Of a stretch of DNA of 64,000 nt, positions 11,098 to 22,189 are shown one piece after another. The position numbers were made by a program, and so were the translations under genes. Numbering within the stretch: position 1 is the first letter of the stretch; each line of letters starts with the position of its first letter. The stretch is from Betaproteobacteria bacterium (GTDB lineage: Bacteria; Pseudomonadota; Gammaproteobacteria; Burkholderiales; Rhodocyclaceae): assembly GCA_012026675.1 (NCBI GenBank), contig VEPA01000087.1:1-64000 (forward strand). The letters are read 5' to 3'. The notes beneath the pieces were generated by a model. It searched no databases. It was not told where the DNA came from and worked only from the letters and a program-made list of their open reading frames with translations.

Positions 11098-11142
11098 GCT
11101 CTGTTCTCAGTCATCCGGTCGATGATTGAGAACAGAGCCTAA
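11094..11142. repeat. 22-bp inverted repeat overlapping pilD stop codon
   Basis: ttaggctctgttctcagtcatc-cggtc-gatgattgagaacagagcctaa; 21/22 complementary arms. Confidence 0.85.
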
Positions 11143-11203
11143 AACCCGGTGCGCCAAGGGCTTCGGCTATAATCCCTGCTTTGCCCGAATACCGGAGAAT
11201 TTC

Positions 11204-11467
11204 ATGCCGATCTACGCTTATCGCTGCACCGATTGCGGCTTTGAGAAAGATGTCATGCGGAAAGTCAGCGATCCGCTGTTGACCACCTGCCCCGAGTGCA
11301 AGAGCGAGCACTTTGCCAAGCAGCTGACTGCACCGGGCTTTCAGCTCAAGGGCAGCGGCTGGTACGCCACCGACTTCAAGGGCGGCGGCTGCAAGGCCAC
11401 GGATGCCAAGAGCGACAACCCGCCGCCCTGCCAGGGTGGCACGGGTAGCTGCGCCGCCAACACCTGA
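11204..11467 (+). CDS. FmdB family zinc-ribbon protein
   Basis: MPIYAYRCTDCGFEKDVMRKVSDPLLTTCPECKSEHFAKQLTAPGFQLKGSGWYATDFKG. Confidence 0.88.
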   Translation: MPIYAYRCTDCGFEKDVMRKVSDPLLTTCPECKSEHFAKQLTAPGFQLKGSGWYATDFKGGGCKATDAKSDNPPPCQGGTGSCAANT

Positions 11468-11475
11468 CGACCCCC

Positions 11476-12096
11476 TTGAAAAAGTACTTCATCACCGGGC
11501 TACTGATCTGGGTCCCGCTAGCGATCACCGCGTGGGTGCTGTCGCTGATCGTGCGTTCCATGGATCAATCCCTGCTGCTGCTGCCGCAGGCCATCCACCC
11601 CGAGCACCTGCTGGGCATGTACATCCCAGGTCTTGGCGCGTTGCTGACTTTGCTGGTCGTATTTCTCACCGGTCTGGTGACAACGAACATCGTCGGGCAG
11701 AAACTGGTGCGCTTCTGGGAAGGGGTGCTCGCCCGCATCCCCGTGGTGAAATCGATTTACTACAGCGTCAAGCAGGTCAGCGATACCCTGTTTTCGGGCA
11801 ACGGAGTCGCCTTCCGCAAGGTTCTGCTGGTCCGATATCCTCATCCCGAAGCCTGGTCGGTCGCGTTCCAGACAGGGCATCCGGCGCGCGATGTCGCCGA
11901 CGTCCTGCCGGACGAACACGTCGGCGTCTTCATCCCGACCACACCCAGCCCGGTCAATGGTTTCTTCTTTTTCGTCAAACGAAAAGACGTCATTCAACTC
12001 GACATGGATGTCGACGAAGCCCTGAAATACATCGTCTCCATGGGCGTTGTCGCCCCGCCCATGCGGAATCCTGCCGGGCGCGCCCAGAATCAATAA
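11476..12096 (+). CDS. DUF502 family membrane protein (TTG start)
   Basis: LKKYFITGLLIWVPLAITAWVLSLIVRSMDQSLLLLP...GLVTTNIVGQKLVRFWEGVLARIPVVKSIYYSVKQVSDTL. Confidence 0.85.
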   Translation: MKKYFITGLLIWVPLAITAWVLSLIVRSMDQSLLLLPQAIHPEHLLGMYIPGLGALLTLLVVFLTGLVTTNIVGQKLVRFWEGVLARIPVVKSIYYSVKQVSDTLFSGNGVAFRKVLLVRYPHPEAWSVAFQTGHPARDVADVLPDEHVGVFIPTTPSPVNGFFFFVKRKDVIQLDMDVDEALKYIVSMGVVAPPMRNPAGRAQNQ

Positions 12097-12099
12097 GAA

Positions 12100-12200
12100 C
12101 CGAATTGATCGCCCCCCACCCCCATCCCCGCTCCAGGGCGGGGCTACCAACCAGCTCGCTTCGCTCGATAGTCCGCAGTGACATCGCAGCCGGCTGGGTT
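12100..12200. repeat. GC-rich intergenic repeat family, divergent copy
   Basis: ccccccacccccatccccgctccagggcggggctacc...agctcgcttcgctcga...cagccggctgggttt. Confidence 0.45.
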
Positions 12201-12229
12201 TCGCGTTAAGTTAAAAGTCCGGAAAGCCT

Positions 12230-14029
12230 ATGCGTACTCACTATTGCGGCGAGGTCAATGCCTCCCATGTTGATCAGATCGTTACCCTTTGCGGCTGGAG
12301 CCACCGCCGCCGCGACCACGGCGGCGTGATCTTCATCGACCTGCGCGACCGCGAAGGACTGGCCCAGGTGGTCTGCGATCCGGACCGTCCGGAAATGTTC
12401 AGGATCGCGGAAAACGTGCGCAACGAATTCGTGCTGAAGATTACCGGCAAAGTGCGCCGTCGTCCCGCTGGCACCGAGAACCCCAATCTGGCCTCGGGTG
12501 AAATCGAGATCCTATGCCATGAACTGGAAGTGCTCAACGCGGCCGTGACGCCGCCCTTCCAGCTCGACGAGGAAAACCTTTCGGAAAACGTGCGCCTCAC
12601 GCATCGCGTGATCGACCTGCGCCGGCCGCAGATGCAGAAGAACCTGATGCTGCGCTACAAGGTGGCGATGGCCTTCCGCCGTTTCCTCGATGACAAGGGT
12701 TTCATCGACATCGAAACGCCGATGCTGACCAAATCGACACCTGAAGGCGCGCGCGACTATCTGGTGCCTTCGCGCGTGCATCCCGGACAGTTCTTCGCCC
12801 TGCCGCAATCTCCGCAGTTATTCAAGCAATTGCTGATGGTCGCGGGATTCGATCGCTACTACCAGATCACCAAGTGTTTTCGCGACGAAGACCTGCGCGC
12901 AGACCGTCAGCCGGAATTCACCCAGGTCGATATCGAAACTTCCTTCCTGACAGAGGAGCAGATCACCGGGCTGATGGAAGAAATGATCCGCAGCGTGTTC
13001 AAAACGGCGCTCGCTGTCGACTTGCCCAACCCTTTTCCGCACATCAGCCATGCCGAAGCCATGCGTCGCTATGGTTCCGACAAGCCAGACCTGCGCGTCA
13101 CGCTCGAACTCACCGAGGTCACCGACGCGGTGGCCGACGTTGCCTTCAAGGTGTTCAGCGGTCCGGCGACCTCCGGCGGCCGCGTCGCGGCCCTGCGCGT
13201 GCCAGGTGGCGCCAGCCTTACCCGCGGCGAGATCGACGGCTATACCGAGTTCGTCAAGATCTACGGCGCCCGCGGACTGGCCTACATCAAGGTCAACGAC
13301 GCCAGCAAACTCAACGAGGAAGGCCTTCAGTCGCCCATCGTCAAGAACCTCCATGCGGCGGCGCTGAAAACCATCATCGAGCGCACAGGCGCCCTGTCCG
13401 GCGACCTGATTTTCTTCGGTGCCGACAAGACCAAAATCGTCAACGACGCGCTCGGTGCCCTACGCACCAAGCTTGGCCACGAAAAGGGTTACGTCGACGG
13501 CTCGGCCTGGCGACCGCTGTGGGTGGTCGATTTCCCGATGTTCGAGTACGACGAGGACAACCAGCGCTGGTCGGCCTGCCATCACCCCTTCACCAGCCCC
13601 AAGGACGGACACGAGGCGCTGATGGCCACGGATCCTGGGGCTTGCTTGGCCAAGGCCTATGACCTGGCGCTGAATGGCTGGGAAATGGGCGGCGGCTCGG
13701 TGCGTATCCATCGTGCCGAGGTGCAGGAGCGCGTGTTCCAGGCACTAGGCATCGGCCCCGAGGAACAGCAGGCCAAGTTCGGCTTCCTGCTCGATGCCCT
13801 CAAGTACGGTGCGCCCCCGCATGGCGGCCTGGCCTTCGGCCTCGACCGCATCGTCACCATGATGGCCGGCGCCGAGTCGATCCGCGACGTGATTGCCTTC
13901 CCCAAGACCCAGCGCGCCCAGTGCCTGCTGACCGACGCGCCGTCGGATGTCGATGAAAAACAGTTGCGCGAGTTGCACATCCGCCTGCGGCAAAAGGTGG
14001 AAACCCAGGTCGAGGTCGGCAAGTCGTAA
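12230..14029 (+). CDS. aspS: Aspartyl-tRNA synthetase
   Basis: [48 protein letters not shown]...[29 protein letters not shown]. Confidence 0.96.
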   Translation: MRTHYCGEVNASHVDQIVTLCGWSHRRRDHGGVIFIDLRDREGLAQVVCDPDRPEMFRIAENVRNEFVLKITGKVRRRPAGTENPNLASGEIEILCHELEVLNAAVTPPFQLDEENLSENVRLTHRVIDLRRPQMQKNLMLRYKVAMAFRRFLDDKGFIDIETPMLTKSTPEGARDYLVPSRVHPGQFFALPQSPQLFKQLLMVAGFDRYYQITKCFRDEDLRADRQPEFTQVDIETSFLTEEQITGLMEEMIRSVFKTALAVDLPNPFPHISHAEAMRRYGSDKPDLRVTLELTEVTDAVADVAFKVFSGPATSGGRVAALRVPGGASLTRGEIDGYTEFVKIYGARGLAYIKVNDASKLNEEGLQSPIVKNLHAAALKTIIERTGALSGDLIFFGADKTKIVNDALGALRTKLGHEKGYVDGSAWRPLWVVDFPMFEYDEDNQRWSACHHPFTSPKDGHEALMATDPGACLAKAYDLALNGWEMGGGSVRIHRAEVQERVFQALGIGPEEQQAKFGFLLDALKYGAPPHGGLAFGLDRIVTMMAGAESIRDVIAFPKTQRAQCLLTDAPSDVDEKQLRELHIRLRQKVETQVEVGKS

Positions 14030-14031
14030 AA

Positions 14032-14382
14032 ATGCGCAAGCTGTTTTGCGCCCTGATCGGTGCCACGCTGTTCGGCGCGGCACTGGCGCGCGATGGCTCA
14101 GTCGGCACGGTGTCCGTCGCGCAATTGCCGGAGGAAGCACGGGCGACGCTGAAGCTCATTGATGCCGGCGGCCCCTTTCCTTACCGACGCGACGGCATCG
14201 TCTTCCAGAATCGCGAGCGCCTGCTGCCCGAGCAGCCCAAGGGCTACTATCGGGAGTACACCGTTCCGACGCCTGGCAGCAAGGACCGCGGCGCGCGGCG
14301 CATCATCACCGGCGACAAACCGCCGATCGTGTTCTACTACACGGCAGATCATTACAAATCCTTCCGCAGGATCCAGCAATGA
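14032..14382 (+). CDS. Secreted guanyl-specific ribonuclease (barnase / RNase Sa-like)
   Basis: Signal peptide MRKLFCALIGATLFGAALA; LPEEARATLKLIDAGGPFPYRRDGIVFQNRERLLPEQPKGYYREYTVPTPGSKDRGARRIITGDKPPIVFYYTADHYKSFRRI. Confidence 0.85.
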   Translation: MRKLFCALIGATLFGAALARDGSVGTVSVAQLPEEARATLKLIDAGGPFPYRRDGIVFQNRERLLPEQPKGYYREYTVPTPGSKDRGARRIITGDKPPIVFYYTADHYKSFRRIQQ

Positions 14383-14834
14383 GCGCCAAGCATTACGAAA
14401 CCCTGTTTGCCGATTCCTCGCAGGCTGGCGTGCATCACCTGCCACACGGGCCGATCGACGATCTGTTGGCGGGCGCCTTGGCCGCGGGCTGTCTCGTGCT
14501 GCGCGTCGACCTGGCCACCGCGCGCGACAAGGATGAAATGCTCACCGCCGTCGGCCGCGCCCTGCGCTTTCCGGAATGGTTCGGCCACAACTGGGACGCC
14601 CTTACCGACTGCCTGCTCGACATGGGCTGGCTGCCGGCAACCGGTTACATGGTCATCCTCGATCATTGCGACGGCATACATGGTCGTGCCGAGAGCGATT
14701 TCGTCAAGTTGATGCAGATCTTCCAGGAAGTCGCTGCCACATGGCGCGAGGACGACGTGCCGTTCTGGTGTCTGGTCGACATGCAGGCCGACGGCATCGC
14801 CTGGCTACCTACGGTGGCCCAACCCGGGAGATGA
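14379..14834 (+). CDS. Barstar family RNase inhibitor
   Basis: CLVLRVDLATARDKDEMLTAVGRALRFPEWFGHNWDALTDCLLDMGWLPATGYMVILDHCD; ATGA overlap with upstream RNase gene. Confidence 0.87.
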   Translation: MSAKHYETLFADSSQAGVHHLPHGPIDDLLAGALAAGCLVLRVDLATARDKDEMLTAVGRALRFPEWFGHNWDALTDCLLDMGWLPATGYMVILDHCDGIHGRAESDFVKLMQIFQEVAATWREDDVPFWCLVDMQADGIAWLPTVAQPGR

Positions 14835-15289
14835 GCTACAAGAAGCCGGTCTCGGTGCTGGTGGTGGTGCACACCCCGGCCCTGGATGTTCTGCTGCTGG
14901 AACGCGCCCGTCACCCCGGCTACTGGCAGTCCGTCACGGGCAGCCAGGAAGGCGACGAAGCGCTGCTGGACACGGCGCGTCGCGAAGTACGCGAAGAAAC
15001 CGGGATCGAGGCCAAATCCGGCGAATTCGTCGACTGGCACCTGAGCAACCGTTTCGAGATTTTTGCCGAGTGGCGCGACCGCTATGCCCCTGGCGTCACG
15101 CAAAACACCGAGCATGTCTATAGCCTTTGTGTGCCGGAACGAAGGCCGGTAAGCATTTCGCCGGAAGAACATCTCGCGTGGCGCTGGCTGCCCTGGCGGG
15201 AAGCCGCGGCCGCCTGTTTTTCCTGGACAAACCGCGATGCGATTCTCGAATTGCCGGAGCGGCTTGGCCTGCCGAAACGACACTCTTGA
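14831..15289 (+). CDS. nudB: Dihydroneopterin triphosphate diphosphatase (Nudix)
   Basis: MSYKKPVSVLVVVHTPALDVLLLERARHPGYWQSVTGSQEGDEALLDTARREVREETGIEA; next to aspS as expected. Confidence 0.88.
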   Translation: MSYKKPVSVLVVVHTPALDVLLLERARHPGYWQSVTGSQEGDEALLDTARREVREETGIEAKSGEFVDWHLSNRFEIFAEWRDRYAPGVTQNTEHVYSLCVPERRPVSISPEEHLAWRWLPWREAAAACFSWTNRDAILELPERLGLPKRHS

Positions 15290-15313
15290 AATTTCTCCAG
15301 CGATGCTCATTTA
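15285..15313 (+). promoter_or_regulatory. Sigma-32-type heat shock promoter upstream of hsp20
   Basis: CTTGAAA (15285-15291) - N14 - CTCATTTA (15306-15313), upstream of small heat shock gene. Confidence 0.65.
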
Positions 15314-15363
15314 GCGAGTAGGGCCTTTCCCTGGCCGAAACCATAACCTGAAAGGAGAGAAAA

Positions 15364-15777
15364 ATGAGCAGCTTGATCCGTCGCGATCCCATCGATGACT
15401 TGTTCCGCGGCTTTTTTGTCCGGCCAGTCGAGTACGGATCGCAGCCTGATGCACCCTCCGTGAAAATCGATGTCAAGGAACAGGAAAAGGGCTATCTGGT
15501 CCACGCCGAGATTCCGGGCGTGAAAAAGGACGATATTCACGTCGCCGTGGATGGCGCCGTCGTTTCGATCAGCGCCGAGCGGCGCGAAGAGAAGGATGTC
15601 AAGGAAGGCGAGCGCGTGTTGCGCACCGAGCGTTATTTCGGCAAGGTTTCGCGCAGTTTCCAATTGGCACAGGAAATCGATGAAACGCAGGTGACCGCGA
15701 AATACATCGACGGCGTACTGGAGTTGTCCTTGCCGAAGAAAGCCGCGACCCAGGCGCGCCGAATCGCCATCCAGTAA
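15364..15777 (+). CDS. Hsp20/alpha-crystallin family small heat shock protein
   Basis: SVKIDVKEQEKGYLVHAEIPGVKKDDIHVAVDGAVVSISAERREEKDVKEGERVLRTERYFGKVSRSFQLAQEID. Confidence 0.93.
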   Translation: MSSLIRRDPIDDLFRGFFVRPVEYGSQPDAPSVKIDVKEQEKGYLVHAEIPGVKKDDIHVAVDGAVVSISAERREEKDVKEGERVLRTERYFGKVSRSFQLAQEIDETQVTAKYIDGVLELSLPKKAATQARRIAIQ

Positions 15778-15784
15778 GAACAAG

Positions 15785-15807
15785 AGTCGGCGCTGGCGGT
15801 ACGCCGG
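15785..15807 (+). repeat. Dispersed 21-nt motif, intergenic copy
   Basis: agtcggcgctggcggtacgccgg. Confidence 0.7.
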
Positions 15808-15820
15808 CCGAGGATTTTCA

Positions 15821-15874
15821 GGCACCTTGGCAACGGGATAGCCCGTTGCGAAAGCGGTGGGGTGCCCTTTTTTG
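15821..15874 (+). terminator. Terminator downstream of hsp20
   Basis: ggcacc...caacgggatagcccgttg...ggtgccctttttt nested stem with U-tract. Confidence 0.6.
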
Positions 15875-15929
15875 CCTCGCTGCCGCAAGCGGGAACGGCA
15901 GGCCTTGCGCACTCGTTCGCTGTCGGTAG

Positions 15930-16850
<921 letters not shown>

Positions 16851-16871
16851 ACCATTCAGGTTGATGCCCAG

Positions 16872-17459
16872 ATGAACGAAACCCGCACCACCCGAGTTGG
16901 TGAAAAGAAACTCCTGATCCTGCATACCATCGCCGAAATGCTGGAACGTCCGGCCGTGGAAAAGGTCACGACCGCCCTTCTCGCCAAACAGTTGCAGGTG
17001 TCGGAGGCCGCGCTCTACCGCCACTTCGCCAGCAAGGCGCAGATGTACGAGGGGCTGATCGAGTTCATCGAAAGCGGGGTATTTTCGGTCATCACCCAGA
17101 TCGAAACGGCCGAGGAGTCCGGCCTCAAGCAGGCCGAGGCCATCGTCGCCTCGCTGTTGCGCTTTGCCCAGAAAAACCGCGGCCTGACACGGGTGCTGGT
17201 AGGCGATGCGCTAGTGCACGAGAATCCGCGCCTGCAGGCCCGCATCAACCAGTTGCTGGACCGCATCGAGGCCACGCTCAAGCAGTGCTTGAAAGTAGCC
17301 TCGGCACAGGGCGCGCTGGCCGCCGAGCACGATTTCGGCGCCCACGCCGAGCTGCTGGTCTGCTTTGCCATTGGGCGCTGGCAGCGCTTCGTCAAAAGCG
17401 GCTTCAAGGATGATCCGCTGGCAAGCTGGGCGGCGCAGTGGCCGATCCTCGCCCGATAA
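16872..17459 (+). CDS. slmA: Nucleoid occlusion factor SlmA (TetR family)
   Basis: GEKKLLILHTIAEMLERPAVEKVTTALLAKQLQVSEAALYRHFASKAQMYEGLIEFIE. Confidence 0.88.
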   Translation: MNETRTTRVGEKKLLILHTIAEMLERPAVEKVTTALLAKQLQVSEAALYRHFASKAQMYEGLIEFIESGVFSVITQIETAEESGLKQAEAIVASLLRFAQKNRGLTRVLVGDALVHENPRLQARINQLLDRIEATLKQCLKVASAQGALAAEHDFGAHAELLVCFAIGRWQRFVKSGFKDDPLASWAAQWPILAR

Positions 17460-17507
17460 TCGCCGTCACGCTGGCGCCGTCCCAAGGGATACCGCTTCGC
17501 ATAACCA

Positions 17508-18557
<1,050 letters not shown>

Positions 18558-18691
18558 TTAACGCATACGGCCTATCATATTGCGCAGGCGGTGGCGGATT
18601 TTCGTTCGCGCTGTCTCCCGCTTCACCTCCCTGAGCGGGTGCCTTGAATACTTCAAGGTGTTTTGCCCTCGACCTTCTCCCCTTTGGTCGG

Positions 18692-18728
18692 GGGCTTTTA
18701 TTTTTGGTGAAACCAAAAATAAAAGCCC
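18692..18728. repeat. 17-bp perfect hairpin with 3-nt GAA loop
   Basis: gggcttttatttttggt-gaa-accaaaaataaaagccc. Confidence 0.9.
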
Positions 18729-18836
18729 TGCGGGCGAGTTGGCGGGCTGCCCCTCCCGGGCCCCCTTTACAAGATGCCTGCCGCAAAGCGGAATCCCAAG
18801 CATGCAGAGCGAGGGGTGACCGATCAGGCTGAGGCA

Positions 18837-19454
18837 TCAGCTATTGGAAACGACGGATCCATCGCCACTCAACCAGCTACCCACCACCTTCTCAACCTCC
18901 TCCATCCCGGTCTTCTTCAGGCTGGAAAACATCTGGACCGTAATCTGCTCGCCAAATTCCGCAAGTGCCGCGCGGGTTTCGCGCAGGGTCTTGTTCTGCT
19001 CCTGCTTTGTCAGTTTGTCCGACTTGGTCAGCAGGCAGTGGATCGGGCGTCCCGTGGAACCGAACCAGCCGATCATTTTCCAGTCGAGTTCGGTCAGCGG
19101 CCGGCGCGAATCCATGATCAGGACGAGCCCGACCAGATTGGACCGGCAGGTCAGGTAATGCTCAAGCAGACCCTGCCATTGCAGGCGAACCGCCATGGGC
19201 ACCTGGGCATAGCCATAGCCCGGCAAATCGACCAGGGCCGCGCCATTTTTCATCCGAAACAAATTGATCAACTGGGTTCGACCGGGCGTTTTGGAAACGA
19301 ATGCGAGCCGGGTGTGTCCTGTCAAGGTATTGATAGCGCTAGATTTTCCTGAGTTCGAGCGGCCGGCGAAGGCGATTTCCGCACCGTAGGGAGCAGGCAG
19401 GCCACTGGGCTGAGCTACCGAAATTTCGAACGTGGCGTGGCGGAACAGGGACAT
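18837..19454 (-). CDS. engB: Ribosome biogenesis GTP-binding protein YihA/YsxC
   Basis: EIAFAGRSNSGKSSAINTLTGHTRLAFVSKTPGRTQLINLFRM...LLTKSDKL. Confidence 0.94.
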   Translation of the reverse strand: MSLFRHATFEISVAQPSGLPAPYGAEIAFAGRSNSGKSSAINTLTGHTRLAFVSKTPGRTQLINLFRMKNGAALVDLPGYGYAQVPMAVRLQWQGLLEHYLTCRSNLVGLVLIMDSRRPLTELDWKMIGWFGSTGRPIHCLLTKSDKLTKQEQNKTLRETRAALAEFGEQITVQMFSSLKKTGMEEVEKVVGSWLSGDGSVVSNS

Positions 19455-19571
19455 GGGGAATACATCAAGGACGCGCGCCCTGGCAGGCGGACGTGGAGAA
19501 ATCGGACGAGCTGGGATAGAATATCAGGTTTACAATTTCCGATTCCGGCAGTTTCCCAGGAGTTTTTGTCC

Positions 19572-20228
19572 ATGAAGCCTTCCCTGCTGCTCAGTTGCCT
19601 GCTTACCCTACTGTGCGCCATGACCGCATTCAACGCTCAAGCCACCGATGCCGCCAAGGCCGCCCCGAAAGGCGATGCCGCACGTGGCCAGGCGGTCGCT
19701 ACCGCCGTCTGCGGCGCATGTCATGGCCCGGATGGCAACAGCCCGGCTGCGGTCAACCCCAAACTGGCGGGACAGCATGCGGACTATCTGTTCAAACAGA
19801 TGAAAAATTTCAAGCCTGCCGATGGCAAGCAGCCGGAGCGCACCAACCCGATCATGAACGGGATGATCGCCGCTTTCGACGAAGGCCAGATGCGTGATCT
19901 CGCCGCCTATTTTTCGGCGCAGGCACAAAAAGGCGAAGTCGCCAAGAATCGTGAGACCATCGAACTCGGCCAGAAGCTGTATCGCGCCGGTGACCAGGCC
20001 AAAGGACTGCCGGCCTGCGCGGGCTGTCACGGCCCATCCGGAGCAGGCATCCCGGCACAATATCCGCGTATTGGCGGCCAGTATGCCGAATACATCGAAG
20101 CCCAGTTGAAGAGCTTCCGCGAAGGCTCGCGTGCCAATGATCCGAACAAGATGATGCGGATGGTCGCCATCAAGATGACCGATCCCGAAATCAAGGCGGT
20201 TTCCGACTACATCGCGGGCCTGCGTTAA
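19572..20228 (+). CDS. Diheme cytochrome c4-type protein
   Basis: Signal peptide; two CxxCH motifs (CGACHGPDGNSPAAVNPKLAGQHADYL; CAGCHGPSGAGIPAQYPRIGGQYAEY). Confidence 0.92.
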   Translation: MKPSLLLSCLLTLLCAMTAFNAQATDAAKAAPKGDAARGQAVATAVCGACHGPDGNSPAAVNPKLAGQHADYLFKQMKNFKPADGKQPERTNPIMNGMIAAFDEGQMRDLAAYFSAQAQKGEVAKNRETIELGQKLYRAGDQAKGLPACAGCHGPSGAGIPAQYPRIGGQYAEYIEAQLKSFREGSRANDPNKMMRMVAIKMTDPEIKAVSDYIAGLR

Positions 20229-20249
20229 GAATATTCGCTTGCAACAAGA

Positions 20250-20277
20250 ACGGCCGGGAAACTTCCCGGCCGTTTTT
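20250..20277 (+). terminator. Rho-independent terminator after cytochrome c4 gene
   Basis: acggccgggaa-ac-ttcccggccgttttttat. Confidence 0.9.
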
Positions 20278-21116
20278 TATTCCTGCGCCAATCGTGCGCC
20301 GCTGACCCGTACAATGCCCGCCAAATCACGATGCTGCTCGATGTCGCGCAACCCCGACTCCGCAAGCAGTTCACGCACGGCACTCGCCTGATCGTAGCCG
20401 TGTTCCAGCCAGAGATGCCCGCCCGCCGCCAAATGCGGCGGTGCGGCCGCGACGATGCGGCGAATGGCGTCCAGGCCATCGGCACCGCTGGCCAGCGCCG
20501 CACGCGGCTCATGGCGCAGATCGCCGACGGCAAGGTGCGGGGCGGCCGCGGCAATGTAGGGCGGATTGGCCACGATCAGGTCGAAGCGTTCACCCGCCAG
20601 CGCTGAAAACCAGTTGCTTTGCAGCAGGCGCAGTTCAGCCCCCATCCGTTCCGCATTATTGCGTGCCACACGCAGGGCGGCCTCCGAGGCATCCACTGCA
20701 CTGACCAGCGCCGACGGAATTTCCAGCGCCAGCGTGATGGCGATGCAGCCGCTGCCGGTACCCAGATCGAGGATCCTTGCCGGGATGGTTGCCGTGCCAC
20801 CAGCGCCGACTCCTTTTTCGAGCACGACATCCACCAGCAGTTCCGTCTCCGGGCGCGGGATCAGCACCGCGGGCGACACGAAAAACTCGCGGCCGTAAAA
20901 CTCGCGGAATCCAATCAAATAGGCCACCGGTTCGCCGCCCTTGCGTCGCGCCGCCAGCGAAGCAAAGCGCAGCAGGGCATCTTCATCAAGCACTGCATCG
21001 TCATGCGTCATCAGCCAGGCCTCCGGCCGGTCGATGACATGTCCCAGCAGCAGGCGCGCTTCGTTCGCTGGCAGCTTTTCCCGCGCCGCAGCCAGTGCAG
21101 CGGCCACCGTGTTCAT
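20277..21116 (-). CDS. prmC: Peptide chain release factor N5-glutamine methyltransferase
   Basis: [35 protein letters not shown]...[13 protein letters not shown]...[11 protein letters not shown]. Confidence 0.95.
   Translation of the reverse strand: MNTVAAALAAAREKLPANEARLLLGHVIDRPEAWLMTHDDAVLDEDALLRFASLAARRKGGEPVAYLIGFREFYGREFFVSPAVLIPRPETELLVDVVLEKGVGAGGTATIPARILDLGTGSGCIAITLALEIPSALVSAVDASEAALRVARNNAERMGAELRLLQSNWFSALAGERFDLIVANPPYIAAAAPHLAVGDLRHEPRAALASGADGLDAIRRIVAAAPPHLAAGGHLWLEHGYDQASAVRELLAESGLRDIEQHRDLAGIVRVSGARLAQE
20791..20812 (-). repeat. Dispersed 21-nt motif inside prmC
   Basis: gccgtgccaccagcgccgactc. Confidence 0.6.
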
Positions 21117-22189
21117 TCGCCCAGCGCCGCCAGCAGTTCGGCCTGCTGCTCGGCCGTCAGGCCAGCCACCAGTTCATCCAGATCGCCGTCCATGATGGCG
21201 TCGATCTTGTACAGCGTCAGGTTGATGCGGTGGTCGGTAATCCGCCCCTGCGGGAAGTTGTAGGTGCGGATGCGCTCAGAGCGGTCGCCGGAACCGATCA
21301 GGCTCTTGCGCTGCGACGCTATCTGCTGCTGCTGTTGGCGCTGCTTGGCGTCGTTGATCCGTGCCGCCAGCACCGACATGGCCTGTGCCTTGTTGCGGTG
21401 CTGCGAGCGATCGTCCTGGCATTCGACGACGATGCCGGTGGGGATGTGAGTGATGCGCACGGCGGAGTCGGTTTTGTTGATGTGCTGGCCGCCGGCACCC
21501 GAGGCGCGGAAGGTATCGATGCGCAGGTCGGCCGGATTGATCTCGATGTCCACCAGTTCGTCCGCTTCCGGCATCACCGCCACCGTGCAGGCCGAGGTGT
21601 GGATGCGGCCCTGGGTTTCGGTCACCGGCACGCGCTGCACGCGATGGCCGCCGGATTCAAACTTGAGCTTCGAGTAGGCGCCGCTGCCCTCGATGCGGGC
21701 GATGATTTCGCGAAAGCCGCCGAGGTCGGATTCGCTGCGCGAGACGATCTCGACCTTCCAGCGCTGGCGTTCGGCGTAGCGGCTGTACATGCGGAACAGG
21801 TCGGCGGCGAACAGCGCGGATTCGTCGCCGCCGGTGCCGGCGCGGATTTCGAGGAACAGGTTCCTGTCGTCGTTGGGATCCTTCGGCAGCAGCGCGCGCT
21901 GCAGTTCGACCTCGAGCCGGGCCATTTCGGCGCTGGCCGATTCCTGCTCGGCCAGCGCGAGTTCCTTCATCTCGGGATCCGTCAGCATCTCGCCGGCACT
22001 ACAAAAGTCGGCGCTGGCGCTACGCCAGGCGTGGAAGAGTTCAACCACCGGCGTGATGTCGGCGCGCTCGCGGGTCAGCTTGCGGTAGCTGTCCATGTCG
22101 CGCGCGGCATGTTCGCCGCCGAGCAGGCCGTCGATTTCAGCCAGGCGTTCGCTGAGGCGCTCAAGTTTGTCGAGAATGCTTTTTTTCAT
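21113..22189 (-). CDS. prfA: Peptide chain release factor 1
   Basis: [23 protein letters not shown]...[40 protein letters not shown]. Confidence 0.96.
   Translation of the reverse strand: MKKSILDKLERLSERLAEIDGLLGGEHAARDMDSYRKLTRERADITPVVELFHAWRSASADFCSAGEMLTDPEMKELALAEQESASAEMARLEVELQRALLPKDPNDDRNLFLEIRAGTGGDESALFAADLFRMYSRYAERQRWKVEIVSRSESDLGGFREIIARIEGSGAYSKLKFESGGHRVQRVPVTETQGRIHTSACTVAVMPEADELVDIEINPADLRIDTFRASGAGGQHINKTDSAVRITHIPTGIVVECQDDRSQHRNKAQAMSVLAARINDAKQRQQQQQIASQRKSLIGSGDRSERIRTYNFPQGRITDHRINLTLYKIDAIMDGDLDELVAGLTAEQQAELLAALGE
22006..22026 (+). repeat. Dispersed 21-nt motif inside prfA
   Basis: agtcggcgctggcgctacgcc. Confidence 0.75.
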
